In this document: positions 32,006 through 44,724 of the stretch, piece after piece | How positions within the stretch are numbered: position 1 is the first letter of the stretch | Layout of the letters: the number at the start of each line of letters is the position of its first letter | Assembly: GCF_009730915.1 (NCBI RefSeq) | Contig: NC_052489.1 | Span: forward strand, 22,623,916 to 22,687,915 | DNA length: 64,000 bases | Reading direction: 5' to 3' | DNA from: Dioscorea cayenensis subsp. rotundata | Taxonomy: Eukaryota; Streptophyta; Magnoliopsida; Dioscoreales; Dioscoreaceae | Program-made: the position numbers and the translations under genes | Notes under the pieces: model-generated | Told to the model about the DNA's origin: nothing | The model's input: only the letters and a program-made list of their open reading frames with translations | Database searches by the model: none

Positions 32006-33079
32006 AGGTAAGGAACGTGCATGCTGCGTGTAGCCGTAACTTCTCACCCCAAAGTAATTGCTCGATAAACCGCATGACGTAGACGGCGCAATCGACGCTT
32101 CCTTATTTTTGGCGTGGGGTTTCCAAGTCGTGCACGAGCGGGTACTTTGCCGTCGCCGACTCGCCGAACTCCACATCGACACAATTGTCGAATAGATTCC
32201 GCTGTCGAGATATGCAAGTCGAGATTAGAATATCGATTAAATACCAAACAAATATTAATCGGACATAATTAAAGAACTTACCATGTCCAACGCGTCCTTA
32301 TCGTACCCCGGACATGAAGAATAATGCCCTGTATTCTTGTTTATCATTGTCGGGGACGACGACATGGAAGTGGCCATTCATGATTATCGGGAGGATGATA
32401 ATTTGAACTTCATGCGAGGTTCGCAGACAGCATCCCCGACCATAGCCATAATTGTTTCATGATGCGTCGTCCTGCTTTGACATAAGCAGTATGAGCCGTC
32501 CGGTGATGGAGCGCGCTTCTTGTAAGGATATGGCTCTTTACTCGGCGACTTTTGTATTATGCATCTGAAAGCGTCCATCACATCATCGATGACCATCTCC
32601 TTCCCCTCAAGCGGCTGTATAATTTGTCGCGTGATGCTGGCATGATCGTTCTTCCACACGACAGTCTTGAGGATTAAATGATATGAGATATAATAAGACC
32701 ATATTGTAAATATTTAAATGATATTATCAATTGTTACATGATATTATATATAATTAAAGCGTTAAGTAGACAAAGTAAATGATAACATAAAAGTCATTAA
32801 ACACTATTAGAAAAATCGTTAAACACTATAACAAAAACCTTTAAACAATATCATAAAAAAACTTTAAACTTACCCGATCCATAGAGCGGTTGAGGAAGAT
32901 CCTCATCAACTCCTGCTCAGTATTTGTTAAAACGCCGACGAGCCAACCCATTTCTTCTTCTTGAATAAAAAGCTTTCCGAGCCGATCCCGGTCCCATTTT
33001 TGATTGGCCTTGATCATCTCTCTCGTTGCTCGGTCGGGGTCTTGGCATCATCTTCCTTGATGCGATGGCGATGTCGCTT
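31990..33079 (-). pseudogene. Ulp1-like C48 cysteine peptidase (MULE-borne), 5' end lost in the gap
   Basis: Three exons are read on the minus strand: to 32874 (…IFLNRSMDR), 32665-32282 (TVVWKNDHASI… then, after a frame change, LPIIMNGHFHVVVPDNDKQEY) and 32211-31997 (RNLFDNCVDVEFGE… HDLETPRQK, stop, GSVDCAVYVMRFIEQLL). GHFH holds the probable catalytic His and SVDC the catalytic Cys, as in SUMO/Nedd8-type Ulp proteases. Both introns have GT-AG ends and the 32282/32211 junction keeps frame. One TAA sits just before the Cys motif, where relatives carry Gln. Such genes are known cargo of Kaonashi MULEs. The N-terminal part lies beyond 33079 in the gap. Confidence 0.82.
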
Positions 33080-34079
33080 NNNNNNNNNNNNNNNNNNNNN
33101 NNNNNNNNNNNNNNNNNNNNNNNNNNNNNNNNNNNNNNNNNNNNNNNNNNNNNNNNNNNNNNNNNNNNNNNNNNNNNNNNNNNNNNNNNNNNNNNNNNNN
33201 NNNNNNNNNNNNNNNNNNNNNNNNNNNNNNNNNNNNNNNNNNNNNNNNNNNNNNNNNNNNNNNNNNNNNNNNNNNNNNNNNNNNNNNNNNNNNNNNNNNN
33301 NNNNNNNNNNNNNNNNNNNNNNNNNNNNNNNNNNNNNNNNNNNNNNNNNNNNNNNNNNNNNNNNNNNNNNNNNNNNNNNNNNNNNNNNNNNNNNNNNNNN
33401 NNNNNNNNNNNNNNNNNNNNNNNNNNNNNNNNNNNNNNNNNNNNNNNNNNNNNNNNNNNNNNNNNNNNNNNNNNNNNNNNNNNNNNNNNNNNNNNNNNNN
33501 NNNNNNNNNNNNNNNNNNNNNNNNNNNNNNNNNNNNNNNNNNNNNNNNNNNNNNNNNNNNNNNNNNNNNNNNNNNNNNNNNNNNNNNNNNNNNNNNNNNN
33601 NNNNNNNNNNNNNNNNNNNNNNNNNNNNNNNNNNNNNNNNNNNNNNNNNNNNNNNNNNNNNNNNNNNNNNNNNNNNNNNNNNNNNNNNNNNNNNNNNNNN
33701 NNNNNNNNNNNNNNNNNNNNNNNNNNNNNNNNNNNNNNNNNNNNNNNNNNNNNNNNNNNNNNNNNNNNNNNNNNNNNNNNNNNNNNNNNNNNNNNNNNNN
33801 NNNNNNNNNNNNNNNNNNNNNNNNNNNNNNNNNNNNNNNNNNNNNNNNNNNNNNNNNNNNNNNNNNNNNNNNNNNNNNNNNNNNNNNNNNNNNNNNNNNN
33901 NNNNNNNNNNNNNNNNNNNNNNNNNNNNNNNNNNNNNNNNNNNNNNNNNNNNNNNNNNNNNNNNNNNNNNNNNNNNNNNNNNNNNNNNNNNNNNNNNNNN
34001 NNNNNNNNNNNNNNNNNNNNNNNNNNNNNNNNNNNNNNNNNNNNNNNNNNNNNNNNNNNNNNNNNNNNNNNNNNNNNNN
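33080..34079. other. Assembly gap (1,000 N)
   Basis: Exactly 1,000 N, so the true length is probably unknown. It removes the ULP 5' end and probably the right end of MULE-A. Confidence 1.
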
Positions 34080-34739
34080 TAAGCGTATTGCTCAAAAACA
34101 ACATAATAAACAAAGGAATATATATCACAAAGAACTACAACAAATTCAAAAAAAATACAACAAACAAAATACAACAAACTCAAACAACTACAACAAATTG
34201 AGTGATATATCACCAAAACAACTTCAATGTTCGACTAAACAACTAATTGGAACCAGTAGCTTCCTATTATATTTTAATGAAATTTTGAAGCACGACCAAC
34301 CGCATTACAAATGCCTTCAGCATCCCTAAACACAATTTCAACATGTGTCACCACAAAAATACCTAAAAATGGATATACTTATAATCATAACCATCAATTT
34401 CTGAAATGTATATTACCTGGAAGAAAAATCAATGCCAATAGTTTGGATTGTGGAGCTAGCAACATGCATATTTGTTATATGAGGGAGGGAATTCGAATTG
34501 ACCTAAGAGGAAAGAATTTTATATTAAATATTTTTGCAAGATAATAACAAATATAAATATTAATTGACATAACATTACCACACTTTCTTGAGTACAAAGT
34601 TCTGCTTGTGTTTTATTATGAGTTTGAACATTACCCTTCGTTTGAGATTTCTGAAATAATTAACATTATTTAGATTGAAAAATAAAATTGAAAATAAAAT
34701 GATATTAAAAATGAATACCTATTTTCTAGTAATTATTTC
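34080..34739. other. AT-rich segment after the gap
   Basis: No clear coding sequence. On the minus strand it may hold degraded 3' exons of the FAR1-like pseudogene. Confidence 0.4.
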
Positions 34740-36783
34740 TTCAACTTTGACTTCTTTTCTTTAGATGTGGTGTCACTACAGCTACGCACCTTTAAAGGTG
34801 TTAGGAACTTCAAATGAGTTGAAGACATCGCTTTGATGTTGCTCATGATCTTTATTTAAAAGCATCGAGGGATATAACATGATTAGAACTAGTCTCCCAA
34901 CATTATCCATGAGCTTCTCATTGCCCTCATCCATGGTTTTCATCAAGAATAAATATTTTTCAAGAGAGCGATACTCAATTTCAATTTATACAAAATGAGA
35001 ATTTATTTGTTGAAGCACACTTTGTTCACTAGTGTGTATGTCATCATAACAATTCATCAGATAGTATGCCACATGCGTTTGATATCTTTTCTCCATCGAG
35101 GTAAAAATATAATGAGATGGAATCTCTTCACATTCCTCTCAATAAGAAGTTTTGCATATGTCACTACAAAAATTCCTCCGAACTCAAATAAAGCGACATG
35201 AGCATTTGATGTCAAACTCATCCTCGATATGATAAGCAGTAAACTACAACTTTTCTACCTTCGAATCACCATCTTTCCCTTTTGAATATGTCATCACTTG
35301 AAATGCATGTATTAGCCATTTTTGAGTTGATAAGTGCTAGATTGCAAAAAGAAACATTCCTCTCATCTCATCTTGAAATAACTTAAAAATTTCATTTGTA
35401 TAAGCTTCATGTAGTTGCTTCTCAAAATAACAATCAGTTTGCAATGAGAAATTTGAGCTAAAAGAAGCAAAATCAGCCTTGTTCTCCTTCTCAATTTTGC
35501 TTCTCAGTGCATTATCATATTGCTCCACAAATTGCTTTAGAGATGTCGATGGACCAACATAGCCATCAAAAAAAGCATTTATGCTCTCACTTCTTTGAGT
35601 TGTAGACATTCCTGCCCAAAAAACTCCTTAAACATATATTGGTGCCCAACGCTGATGATTTATATACAAAAAATTCAGCCATTCATTTTTTTCAATATTA
35701 TAATCTTTTATCATCTTCAACCAAGTGTCTTCAAATTCTTGCACATCTATTGCCTCATAAACAATGCTCTTCAAAATCTTTTTTATTTCTTTATAGTGAG
35801 TCAGCCCTCAAGCTTCTCGAGAATCATAATATGCCAAAGACAAAAAGGCGATGATGAGATTGGGAAAAACCATCCTAATTGCACCTTGAATAGCCATGCA
35901 TTGATATGTACTATCGCCTTTGGGGCCTTCCCCGACATGCATTCCAACCAAGTTTTGAACAACCAAATATATCTTTCGGGATCCTCCTTTGACAATAAAC
36001 AACATCCAAATAATATTGTTTGCCCATGATGATTTACTCCAACAAAAGGAGCAAAGGGCATATCATACTTATTTGTTAAGTATGTTGTGTCAAAAGAGAT
36101 AACATCATCAAAAGATTCATAAACTGCTCTAGACCTTGTATCAGCCCAAAACACATTTCTTAATCTGCCATTATCATCCCCAACACCACTTTCAACACCA
36201 AATTCTCGAATCCACCACTTTCAATAGCTAAAGACTGAAAATTTTTACTCAAACTTATACCTGCTTGATCATTTAGTTCAAGTCTTCTCTTCACATACAC
36301 ATCCATTTTTTTATTGCATTTTTGAAATCTAGATTTCTATGGACTGAGTGCATGATTGTGCTCCAAATGGACCCGAGATGTAGTATACCTTCCATCATTG
36401 CCAACAATAACATTAATTTTTGCTTCACAGTTTGTTTTGGTGGATAGCCTTGGATTGAAGGAATTTTCCAATGAAGATATTCTTCTTTTGCCACCCCTTA
36501 CACATGCAAGTGTGTAATACTTTAACTTTCCATCCTCACCAGATTTTGTTTTTCTTTTGGTAATACCAAACCCTTCATGCCGAGCATATTCAACATAAAA
36601 ATTATAAACTTCTTCTTCTGAGTCAAGCGTCATACCGGCTTTGGGAATAACTGTTTCACATATTGAATCTTCAAGGTGTACCATTTTTTCCTTTTCTTTA
36701 TTTAATATTTCAAAACCAGAAGACCCTTCTATCCCATTCTTGCTTGCTTTAGAAGACCCAACCTTAAATTCTACGTCTGCCAT
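34740..36783 (-). pseudogene. FAR1/FHY3-related sequence (FRS type), decayed
   Basis: Read from ATG 36783. The FAR1 DNA-binding zinc finger comes first (NFYVEYARHEGFGITKRK… TLACVRGG… TNCEAKINV… HLEHNHALSP, stop at about 36337). After a stop, KKMDVYVKRRLELNDQAG follows. Then the MULE-type DDE region (RNVFWADTRSRAVY, FDTTYLTNKY, FAPFVGVNHHG; 36154-35801), the block MSTTQRSESINAFFDGYV and FVEQYDNALRSK (35609-35337), and SWIM-like remnants near 35160 (FEFGG). About 40 codons between the DNA-binding and DDE regions appear deleted, and several frameshifts and stops occur. FAR1-family proteins are transcription factors derived from Mutator transposases; this copy is a pseudogene or an unannotated MULE of that branch. 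Confidence 0.87.
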
Positions 36784-37563
36784 ATTTAACCAAACACCAC
36801 TTTGGATTACGTGCCTATGTAAACCAAATATTTGATTAGATCCAAAAAATAATAATTATATACATGAATTATTTGTTGGTGTTGTTCATGGTATTCCCTA
36901 ATATCTAACTTGATTGGCTGAATTGATTATTTAGATTCTAGTGTCAAAAAATTATCTCAAAAATAAGAGTAGCAAAATTGGAAATTGATGTAGAATTGGA
37001 AATTTATGTAAAAGAGTTCCATACCTTTGAAACTTGTTCAAATTATTGAACAGCGACACTGATCAGCAATGCAGATACAAAAGAGTCCCTCAAGCACCAT
37101 AAAGTTGCTTTGGGGATAGATGATCTTGCATAATATAATTTAATATGAAATTAAAGGAATCAAAATCTCAAACAACAAAGAATTATCCCCATCATTCATT
37201 AAAATCCCAAAATCACATCTTTTCAAGAGACAACCAAGACAAATACATGAATCATCCCCAAAAAATAGCAACAAAAAAAATATAATAACAGCTAAAATAC
37301 AAATAAAATCTCACCACAATGGATCAAAAGAAACCAAAAGCTACTCAGCAGAAAATGATGGAAGCCCTTCTTAAACTCAGGTGACGACGGGTTAGCAAAG
37401 AATTAGGAAAACAAGAGATCGGGGTTGGCAATGAATTCGATCGATGTTGGCGTTGAAAGAAGCATGAAGCTTTACTGAATATTTTATTTTAAAAAAATAA
37501 AAAATAAAAGTGGGAGACGGTCGGCGATTTTGATGACTTGCTTCAGACTCTCTCTTTGAGAGA

Positions 37564-37738
37564 GATAACATTACTTTACTAATTATTTTATTAAAAAAAA
37601 AGAAAACAATGGCTCTCACGTGGGTCAAGATTACTTTACTATAACATTACTTTACTAATTATTTTATTAGAAACAAATGTGTCACGTGGGCAAAGATGAC
37701 TTTTTACTATAACATTATTTTTACTTATTATTTTATTA
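37564..37738 (+). repeat. Three copies of a 68-76-bp unit with CACGTGG
   Basis: ATAACATTACTTTACTAATT plus ATTTTATTA recurs at 37564, 37640 and 37708. CACGTGGG (a G-box-like word) lies between copies at about 37617 and 37684. Confidence 0.85.
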
Positions 37739-37992
37739 AAAGTGGATGCTACGCCATTCGTACACAGACTCGGAAATTGAATTTGGTGCATATATCGTTG
37801 TCTTTCTACTTTTGCCTTTTAAGTTTCCTCCTGGCAATGAATAATCTCATGGTGTTCCCTATTTTTGGTTGTTATGTGGTTTTAATTATGCATCTTTTAT
37901 TGGGATTTTTATATCCTTGTCTGGATGGAGATATGTTTGGTTGTTGTGCCATTCTTCAATAGTTTTGCGTATATATTTATATTTTTTTTTTA

Positions 37993-38716
37993 TTGTTGTT
38001 CAATCATGCTTTGTTTTCTTTTCATTGGTTGAAAACTAGTATTGGTTGGAACCAATTTAGGATGTTTAATCCTACTTGGTTTATGTGGTGGAACCAATTT
38101 AGATGTTCAATCCTACTTGGTTTTGTTGGTAAACATGCTGATGCCATTTGTTATTTATTTCCTTTTTAATTGTTGTTCAATCCCTCGTTGTCATCACTTA
38201 GTGTAGTTGACAATTTATACATAAATTATGGTTTGGTTGTAAATTTCTAAGTCTCAAAATCTACAATACTATACATGTACATAAATTGTTATTTATTTAT
38301 TTTTATTGTTGTTCAATCATCCTTGGTTTCCTTTTAATTGGTTTGAACCAATTTAGATGTTTTAAATGGGTGGAACCAATTTAGATGTTTAATCCTATCG
38401 TCAAATCAATACATAAATTAGTTGTTTGGTTGTAAATTTCAAGTCTCCAATCTGCAGATACTATACATGTATGATGGAATTGTTATTTATTTATTTTTTA
38501 TAGTTGTTCAATAATCTTTGGTTTTTCTTTTTAATTGGTTTTGAACCAATATTGGTTGGAACAAATTTAGATGTTTAAAATGGGGTGGAACCAAGTTAAA
38601 TAGTTCAATCTTGATGCACAATGAATTGTATAAATTAGTTGTTTGGTTGTGAATTTCAAGTCTCAATCTGCAGCTCTATACATGTATAGTATTTGTTTGT
38701 TTGTTTGTTTTTTTAA
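37993..38716 (+). repeat. Degenerate tandem repeat, about 130-215-bp spacing
   Basis: TGTTGTTCAAT recurs at about 37993, 38170, 38306, 38503 and 38716. Each is followed by TTGGTTT…GGAACCAATTTAGATGTT and ATACATAAATTAGTTGTTTGG and ends in CTATACATGTA. Confidence 0.8.
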
Positions 38717-38952
38717 TGTTGTTCATGAGATGGTATTTGTTATTTACTTCCTTTTAATATTTCATATCTCCAATTTGTAGTAATGTACATGTTGTTCATA
38801 ACATTGGACAACAAAATAAATTAGGATGCATTTTACAACCATGTCATGTATTAATTTCCATGAGAATTCCTTGTAACTAGACCTTAGTATTTGATTTTGT
38901 ATAGCCTAGCTAGTCCTACACAACCACTTGACCTTTAGTTATTTTCCAAAAA

Positions 38953-40669
38953 GTGCCTGATGCTGAGTTATTTATCATAAGGATGCATTACAAAGTTGAT
39001 GAAATAGAGAGCATGGCAGGATATATTGACTATTGTTTTGCTGACCAAATATCAAAGATAAAAATAATATCCATGGCCAGAGAGTTAAATTTGGAGGTTG
39101 GGGGTTGTTCTGTATGGTGGTTAGACACATCAAGCCATGATAGTGGTTACAAGGAGGTTAGAACTGACCTAGATGCCCTCAAAATGGCATTTTCAGTAGG
39201 TCATAGTAGGGAGATTTATGCTTTGTGGAACTCCCTCAGTAGTGGCCAACCAAAGAGTCTGTGACTTTGGCTGCACTCCTTTGACTAATGAAGGTGTGAT
39301 AGGTGAATGCGGAGGATAGCACTTTTTAAAACCCGTTGTTGATGAGGAAGAAGATGTTGCACTCGTTGAGAATTTGGGAAGACATTCCTAGTTAGTGGAC
39401 ATGGCAGAAGGCATAATGTAGATGAAGAGTGTGATTTTGAAGACTCAGACTATAATTTCAGTGATAAGTATGAAGAAGAGGAGTTGTTTAATGTTGGTGG
39501 ATCAAGCCCAAATGTTGTTAGTGATGGTGAAGTTGCAAATGTTAGTGAAGAAGAAGACATTATCGAATCTGATTATGCTGATTCTGAGGGTTTTAATTCC
39601 TGTTCTTCAACAGATGAAGATGGTTTGGCCCCTCCTAGACCTAGATACATTGAGTTTAATGAAGAGGTTGACATGAAGAACGCACAATTTAAAATTGGGA
39701 TGAAATTCGGAAGCTTCAAGCAGGTTAAGGATGCAGTGAAAAATTATAGTATAAAGAACATGTATGTGATGAATTTTAGGCCCTACACTAAGACAAGATG
39801 CAAGGTATTTTGTAAGAAGGGATGCCCATTCTATTTGTGGGCATCACCTATGGTTGATGACAAAAATACAATACAGATAAAGGTAAGTGTCTTGAAGCAT
39901 GAATGTGCTAGGGATCATAGCAATAGACATGTGAGTGCATATTGGATAGCTAGACATTACCTTGAGCAATTTAGGGTAAACCGCAATTGGAAAATTGTTG
40001 GTATTGTACAAGCTGTGAAGAACAATCAAGAAGTGAACATCAATAGATTAAAAGCTTACAAGGCAAAATGTATTGCAGTTAGGTAAATTAAATGTGTTCC
40101 TTTCATTGTTCTTTGTTATGCAACTTGAGTGTGCTTAATTATGAATTTTTGTGTTTTATGTGTATTGAACAGGATCATAGATGGTGATGAGGAGTCACAA
40201 ATAACCAGACTGCATGATTACACGCTAGAGATAATGAGGACACATCAAAATTCCGCATTTATCATTCTTGCTGATGAAGGGGTCTTCCAAGGTATGTATT
40301 AGTATCATGTTGATCATCAATTAGTATTTAATTTTCTATATGTATCTTTAATTATGAATTAACTAAACTATTAAAACTGATTTTCTATTTCTCTATCAAG
40401 GTATGCATCTCTGTCTTGCTCCATTGAGAGCTTATTTCTTGGCAGGTTGTAGGCATTTGGTGCCCCTTGATGGGTGCTTTTTGAAAGGAACTCATGGGGG
40501 ACAACTCTTGACAGCTGTTGGGATAGATGCAAATGATTGCATCTATCCCATTGCTTGGGTTGTAGTCAACAAAGAGAACATAGAGAACTGTAGGTTCCTC
40601 TAGCTGCTTGCACAAGATCTGGGGATTGTTGACAACCACAAACGGGCCTTCATGACTGATAGGCAGAAG
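38953..40669 (+). pseudogene. MULE-B transposase, N-terminal part only
   Basis: The segment 38953-39264 (MPDAELFIIRMHYKVDEIE…GYIDYCFAD…ARELNLEVGG) matches the start of MULE-B' at 63694. The segment 39484-40082 holds an acidic stretch, the MuDR domain (FKIGMKFGSFKQVKDAVKNYSIKNMYVM), CKVFCKKGCPFYLWAS, HECARDHSNRHVSAYWIARHYLEQF. Introns 40083-40172 and 40292-40400 have GT-AG ends and keep frame. The segments 40173-40291 and 40401-40669 carry PLDGCFLKGTHGGQLLTAVGIDAND (first catalytic Asp) and AFMTDRQK (second Asp). A TAG at 40601-40603 falls where MULE-B' has Gln. The sequence after the donor at 40670 has no further exons, so the Glu and SWIM parts are missing. Confidence 0.88.
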
Positions 40670-40867
40670 GTGAGAATTAATTCATAATGTTGTACGTCCT
40701 GATTGTGTTCTGTTGTAATTAATTCATCATATTGATTCTAATCTTTTTTAATTAAGTGCTAATTTTGTATCATGCTGATTATTAATTAGTCTCATGTTGG
40801 TTCTGATTTTTCATATTGGAATTGATACAATGCTAAATTTGAATATCCGGTTTTCAATATATACTCT

Positions 40868-40899
<32 letters not shown>

Positions 40900-41516
40900 T
40901 TTAAAGTTTACATGGATTAAAAATTAAAAAAAATCTAAATTCATAATCTAATCTTTTAAGAGTTATACATTTATATTAATAAATTAAATTTTACAAGGGC
41001 TAAAATACATAAAAAAATTTAAATCTTTAATCTAATCAATTTAAGAGTTATATATATAAATATATATATATATATATAATAAATTTAAATTTTACAGGGC
41101 TAAAAGTAAAAAAAAATATCCATTTTCCTAATTTAATTCCATTAAAATATATTTAATTTTCTTTTAATTTCTCTCTATTAGTCTTCATCAAACCGGCGCC
41201 TTTTCTCTAACTTCATTATTTATGACATGTTTGATTCTTCTGAAAATATTTGATTTAATTTTATATTGTTTAAAATTAATAAAAAATTTTTATTATTTTT
41301 GTTGGGGTATAAATCCCCATAGGTCACCAAACTATGGCCAAATATCAAAATGCATACCACATTTCAATTCATTTCTTTTTGGATACCACAGTTTGATTTC
41401 ATTTCAACAGGAGGGTACCCTCCTATTTCCGATGAGGAATTGATGATGTCGCTGCCGGAATGGCCATGTGGATTATGTTTTGACAGCTCATTTGCTTATT
41501 TGGAGATGACAACAAG
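40670..41516. other. AT-rich region and interrupted repeat left of the CACTA element
   Basis: (TA)n runs at 40868-40892 and 41052-41078. From about 41310 the sequence looks like a dispersed repeat (CACCAAACTATGGCC, GGATACCACAGTTTGATTTC) that breaks off at 41516. It may resume at 58595 on the other side of the CACTA element. Confidence 0.5.
41514..41516 (+). repeat. Target-site duplication AAG, left copy
   Basis: AAG before CACTACAAGAAA is matched by AAG at 58592-58594 after TTTCTTGTAGTG. The 3-bp size is the CACTA rule. Confidence 0.75.
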
Positions 41517-41829
41517 CACTACAAGAAATAAGGTGGATAGCGTTGGGAAAAATCTGCCGTTATAAGTCTCATTTTAGCCTTAATAACCCTATAGCTGTGG
41601 ATATCCAATTAGTCGCTAAATCCTTAGTCACTATATGTTTTTTTGGGACAAATGTACACTTTTGCCGCTATCCCATCCATTAAGTTTGGAGCTACACAAT
41701 TATCTGTAAAGGTGGAAAATTTTGCTGTTATAAATTTTTATAGCGACGAAACATTTTTGCCGTTATAAGTTTTATAGATTTGTTTAGTATCTCTATAGCG
41801 GCAAAATCTGTCGTTATAAACCTAAATTG

Positions 41830-44724
41830 AGTAGATGCTTTAATAACTAATTAAATCTGTTTCCAATAAAGACGAACAAAAATATATAACAATACATATA
41901 TTTGAGACAAAAATTTACAAACCACAAAATTTGCCTGCAAAATTTCTTAACTTAGACATTTGAAGGTTTGAAAGAACAAATAAACAAATATTTTCAATCA
42001 TATCTGGCAACAAATGCAACAAGAAAAGTTACAAAATATATAACATCACAAATGGTTTGGACTGGAAATCCCAGTAGTGTCCTTGAGTGTCTTCTGAGCA
42101 CTCCAGTACACTGCAGTAGCTATTTCAAATGTTGCAATCTACATTTCATAACAAAAAAATTAACAATTGAGCAGACATTGGTGAAAATATGGCTAAAAAC
42201 ATCAATGAATTAATGAAAATAAAACAGGATTATACAGAAAAAAACATCTTTATTTCCATCATGTAGTAATTTTTTCCATAATTTTGTACTTAGATTATAA
42301 ATGGCCAGAGTTGACTCATACAACCTACTAGCATTTGCAAACACCATCAGTGTTTCCAGTAGATGCAAGGTTTGCCTCCAAGTCGAGGCAATTTTTGAAA
42401 AATGAGAGATTTGGATGAGGTAAAACTAGAACTCTGTATGTCAGCAAAACAATACGTGTTTTAGCAACAAAAGAAAAAAAAGTCAGAATTATAGGTAAAT
42501 CCTCACTGCAAAAAAATATTTGATGTTATGGCATGCCAGTGACACTATAAGACTCGTTTTTGAACATACATAAAGCTAGAGAGTAGGCAGAGATTTTGAC
42601 TTTTTCCAAAGAAGGTTGATGTGAGACATTTCAAATGAGAACTTGTCTTCATAAATATAACATAATAAGCAACTAAAAATAAACAACCATAAGAAGAGTA
42701 TTCAGATGAGATACTCTTCCCCATCCACCAAGGCAATAAACTCCATACAAGATTGCATCAGATGTGACCAATTCAGGTGCATTAGATGTAATAGCTTTTG
42801 CTCATTAAAACACTCCATACAAGATTGCAGAATGTCTTTCCTGGTGAAAGCTACTTTAACTGTTGCTTGTGTTGGTTTCTTTATCAACTGTAAAATAGAT
42901 TTTCCACCGATTAATTATGACATATCACAACCATTAGATTGTTTATCTGGTGAATTCATTTGTGAATATAGTGACATCACAAGTAAACATTTATGCACAC
43001 ACACACACACCATTGACATATTCTCATCTGCAAATTGCTTTATTAGTGTCTATGACATGTTTGGCTGTCAACCTAATTTTCAATTTGCCATTCGTTATGT
43101 ATAACGTACCTGCTTGTGAATGACCCAACATGTTTTGTGCCCCCTTGTTCAGTGCTCACAAAGCTGGTTTTTTTTATCATCCTGCTCCATCACCCAACTA
43201 CCGCTCATCATCCCCAAGCATCTCTTGCCAAGAGTTCACAGATCCATTATACCTCAGATTACATAATATTATGGCAGCTATCATTTGAATTTCAACAATT
43301 GATTACCTTAAAAGATGCCTGACTTCCTATGATCATCAACAACATCAAACATCATCATTTGAAAAAGACTGGATTTTTACCAACAATGCTCAGAACTTCA
43401 ACATATATTATATGAATCGAAGATTAAGCATTTAAAGTTGGTTGGAGTTGAAAAATGGGATACTGAGAAGATGGCACTTACTTTACCCATGATGCTTCCT
43501 TTATCCACAGCAACTTCACTCTTGTAATCTCCTCTACTTGCCTTTAAATTAATCCAATTTGTGTGCAAAGGCAAAAAAGTATATTAAAAGTTTAGGCAAA
43601 AAGTTTTATGTGATCTTCAATCGAGGTCGGAGTCAGAGACACTCCTAATCACATGGATATAAAATAATGCTTGATCTTCTTCTTATTTGGTTCCTGCCTC
43701 TATTATATAGTAGATTGATAAAGCAAAGAGTCCAACACCAACTAGAACTTTATTTATTTATTATTAATTTTCATTGCTCCTGTATGCTCTGGGAAAATTA
43801 AAACGAAACACAACTATATGCTCACTTGAAGGAAACAAGGTCCAACATTGGCTCTTCTCATATTCTTTCCAAATTTATCATGGGCAAATTCAACAAATCA
43901 AAGTCCTCCAATCACAATCACGTAAGCATTACAAAATCACAACATAAATTGAACTCTCAGCTCAACTATCTACTTTCACAAATCAACCATCAACCATGCA
44001 AAACATGAATTCTCTATTTTTCTTTCTTCTTTTTTTTTCCTCAATAGTAATTTGACTCTATTGCATGGAAATGGTCTCAAAAAATCATAGTCCTCCCATC
44101 ACATAATCATCACAAATTCATAATATCAATAAAATTCTCAGAAAATATACATACATACACAAATCCCCAAACATATTTTATATTTTTTCTACTCCAATGA
44201 TAAATTGGGAGGGAATGATCAAACCCTCAATCTAGTGCATAAGAATCAAGTTTCTTAACCACTTTGCTATTACCACAGTGGCTTCAAGCAAAAAGTATGA
44301 AACATGATTTTTTTTCACCAAATTTTCTCGCAAACATAATTCAAACCAATAGCATGGATAATTGCAACAAGTAAGAGTCTCCCAATTACAGAAACATCAC
44401 AACAACATGAATAAAATTCTCAATAAAAATATCTACTTCCACATTCAAACATCAACCTTGCAAATTTAAAAAAAAACATAATAACCATTTTTTCCTCACT
44501 GTAACAATCCATATCGGTAAAAAAAGAAATAAAAAAAGCAGACGGGAGAGCTTACCGGGCTCAACTAAAGCAGAGATAAAAAATGTAACAAAAACCACTC
44601 ACCAGGCTCAACAAAAGCAGAGATCACCCAAATCAAATAGAAACCCTGAAATCACCAACCTGAGGAAGAAAACCAAAAAAAGTCACAAAAAAACTCTAAT
44701 AATCAGTAAAACAATATCAATACT
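41830..44724. other. CACTA interior, mostly unassigned, with possible gene fragments
   Basis: On the minus strand, 42163-42074 reads as a possible last exon: acceptor GAAATGTAG, then IATFEIATAVYWSAQKTL and a stop; I do not recognise the protein. Minus-strand 42887-42702 also looks partly coding. Three degenerate copies of a repeat (words AAATTCAACA…TCCTCCAATCAC, ATCAACCATGCAAA) lie at about 43860-44020, 44060-44190 and 44345-44510. Nothing else can be supported. Confidence 0.4.

Larger units (their letters stand above)
36784..38952. other. Non-coding region with two tandem-repeat blocks
   Basis: Holds the 37564-37738 and 37993-38716 repeats described separately; otherwise no gene is seen. 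The repeat blocks lie just upstream of MULE-B and could be part of its subterminal region. Confidence 0.5.

Noticed and set aside
32917..34216. Reading frames of about 400 codons on both strands across 33080-34079
   Set aside because: They consist of untranslatable N; only the 20-40 flanking codons are real sequence.
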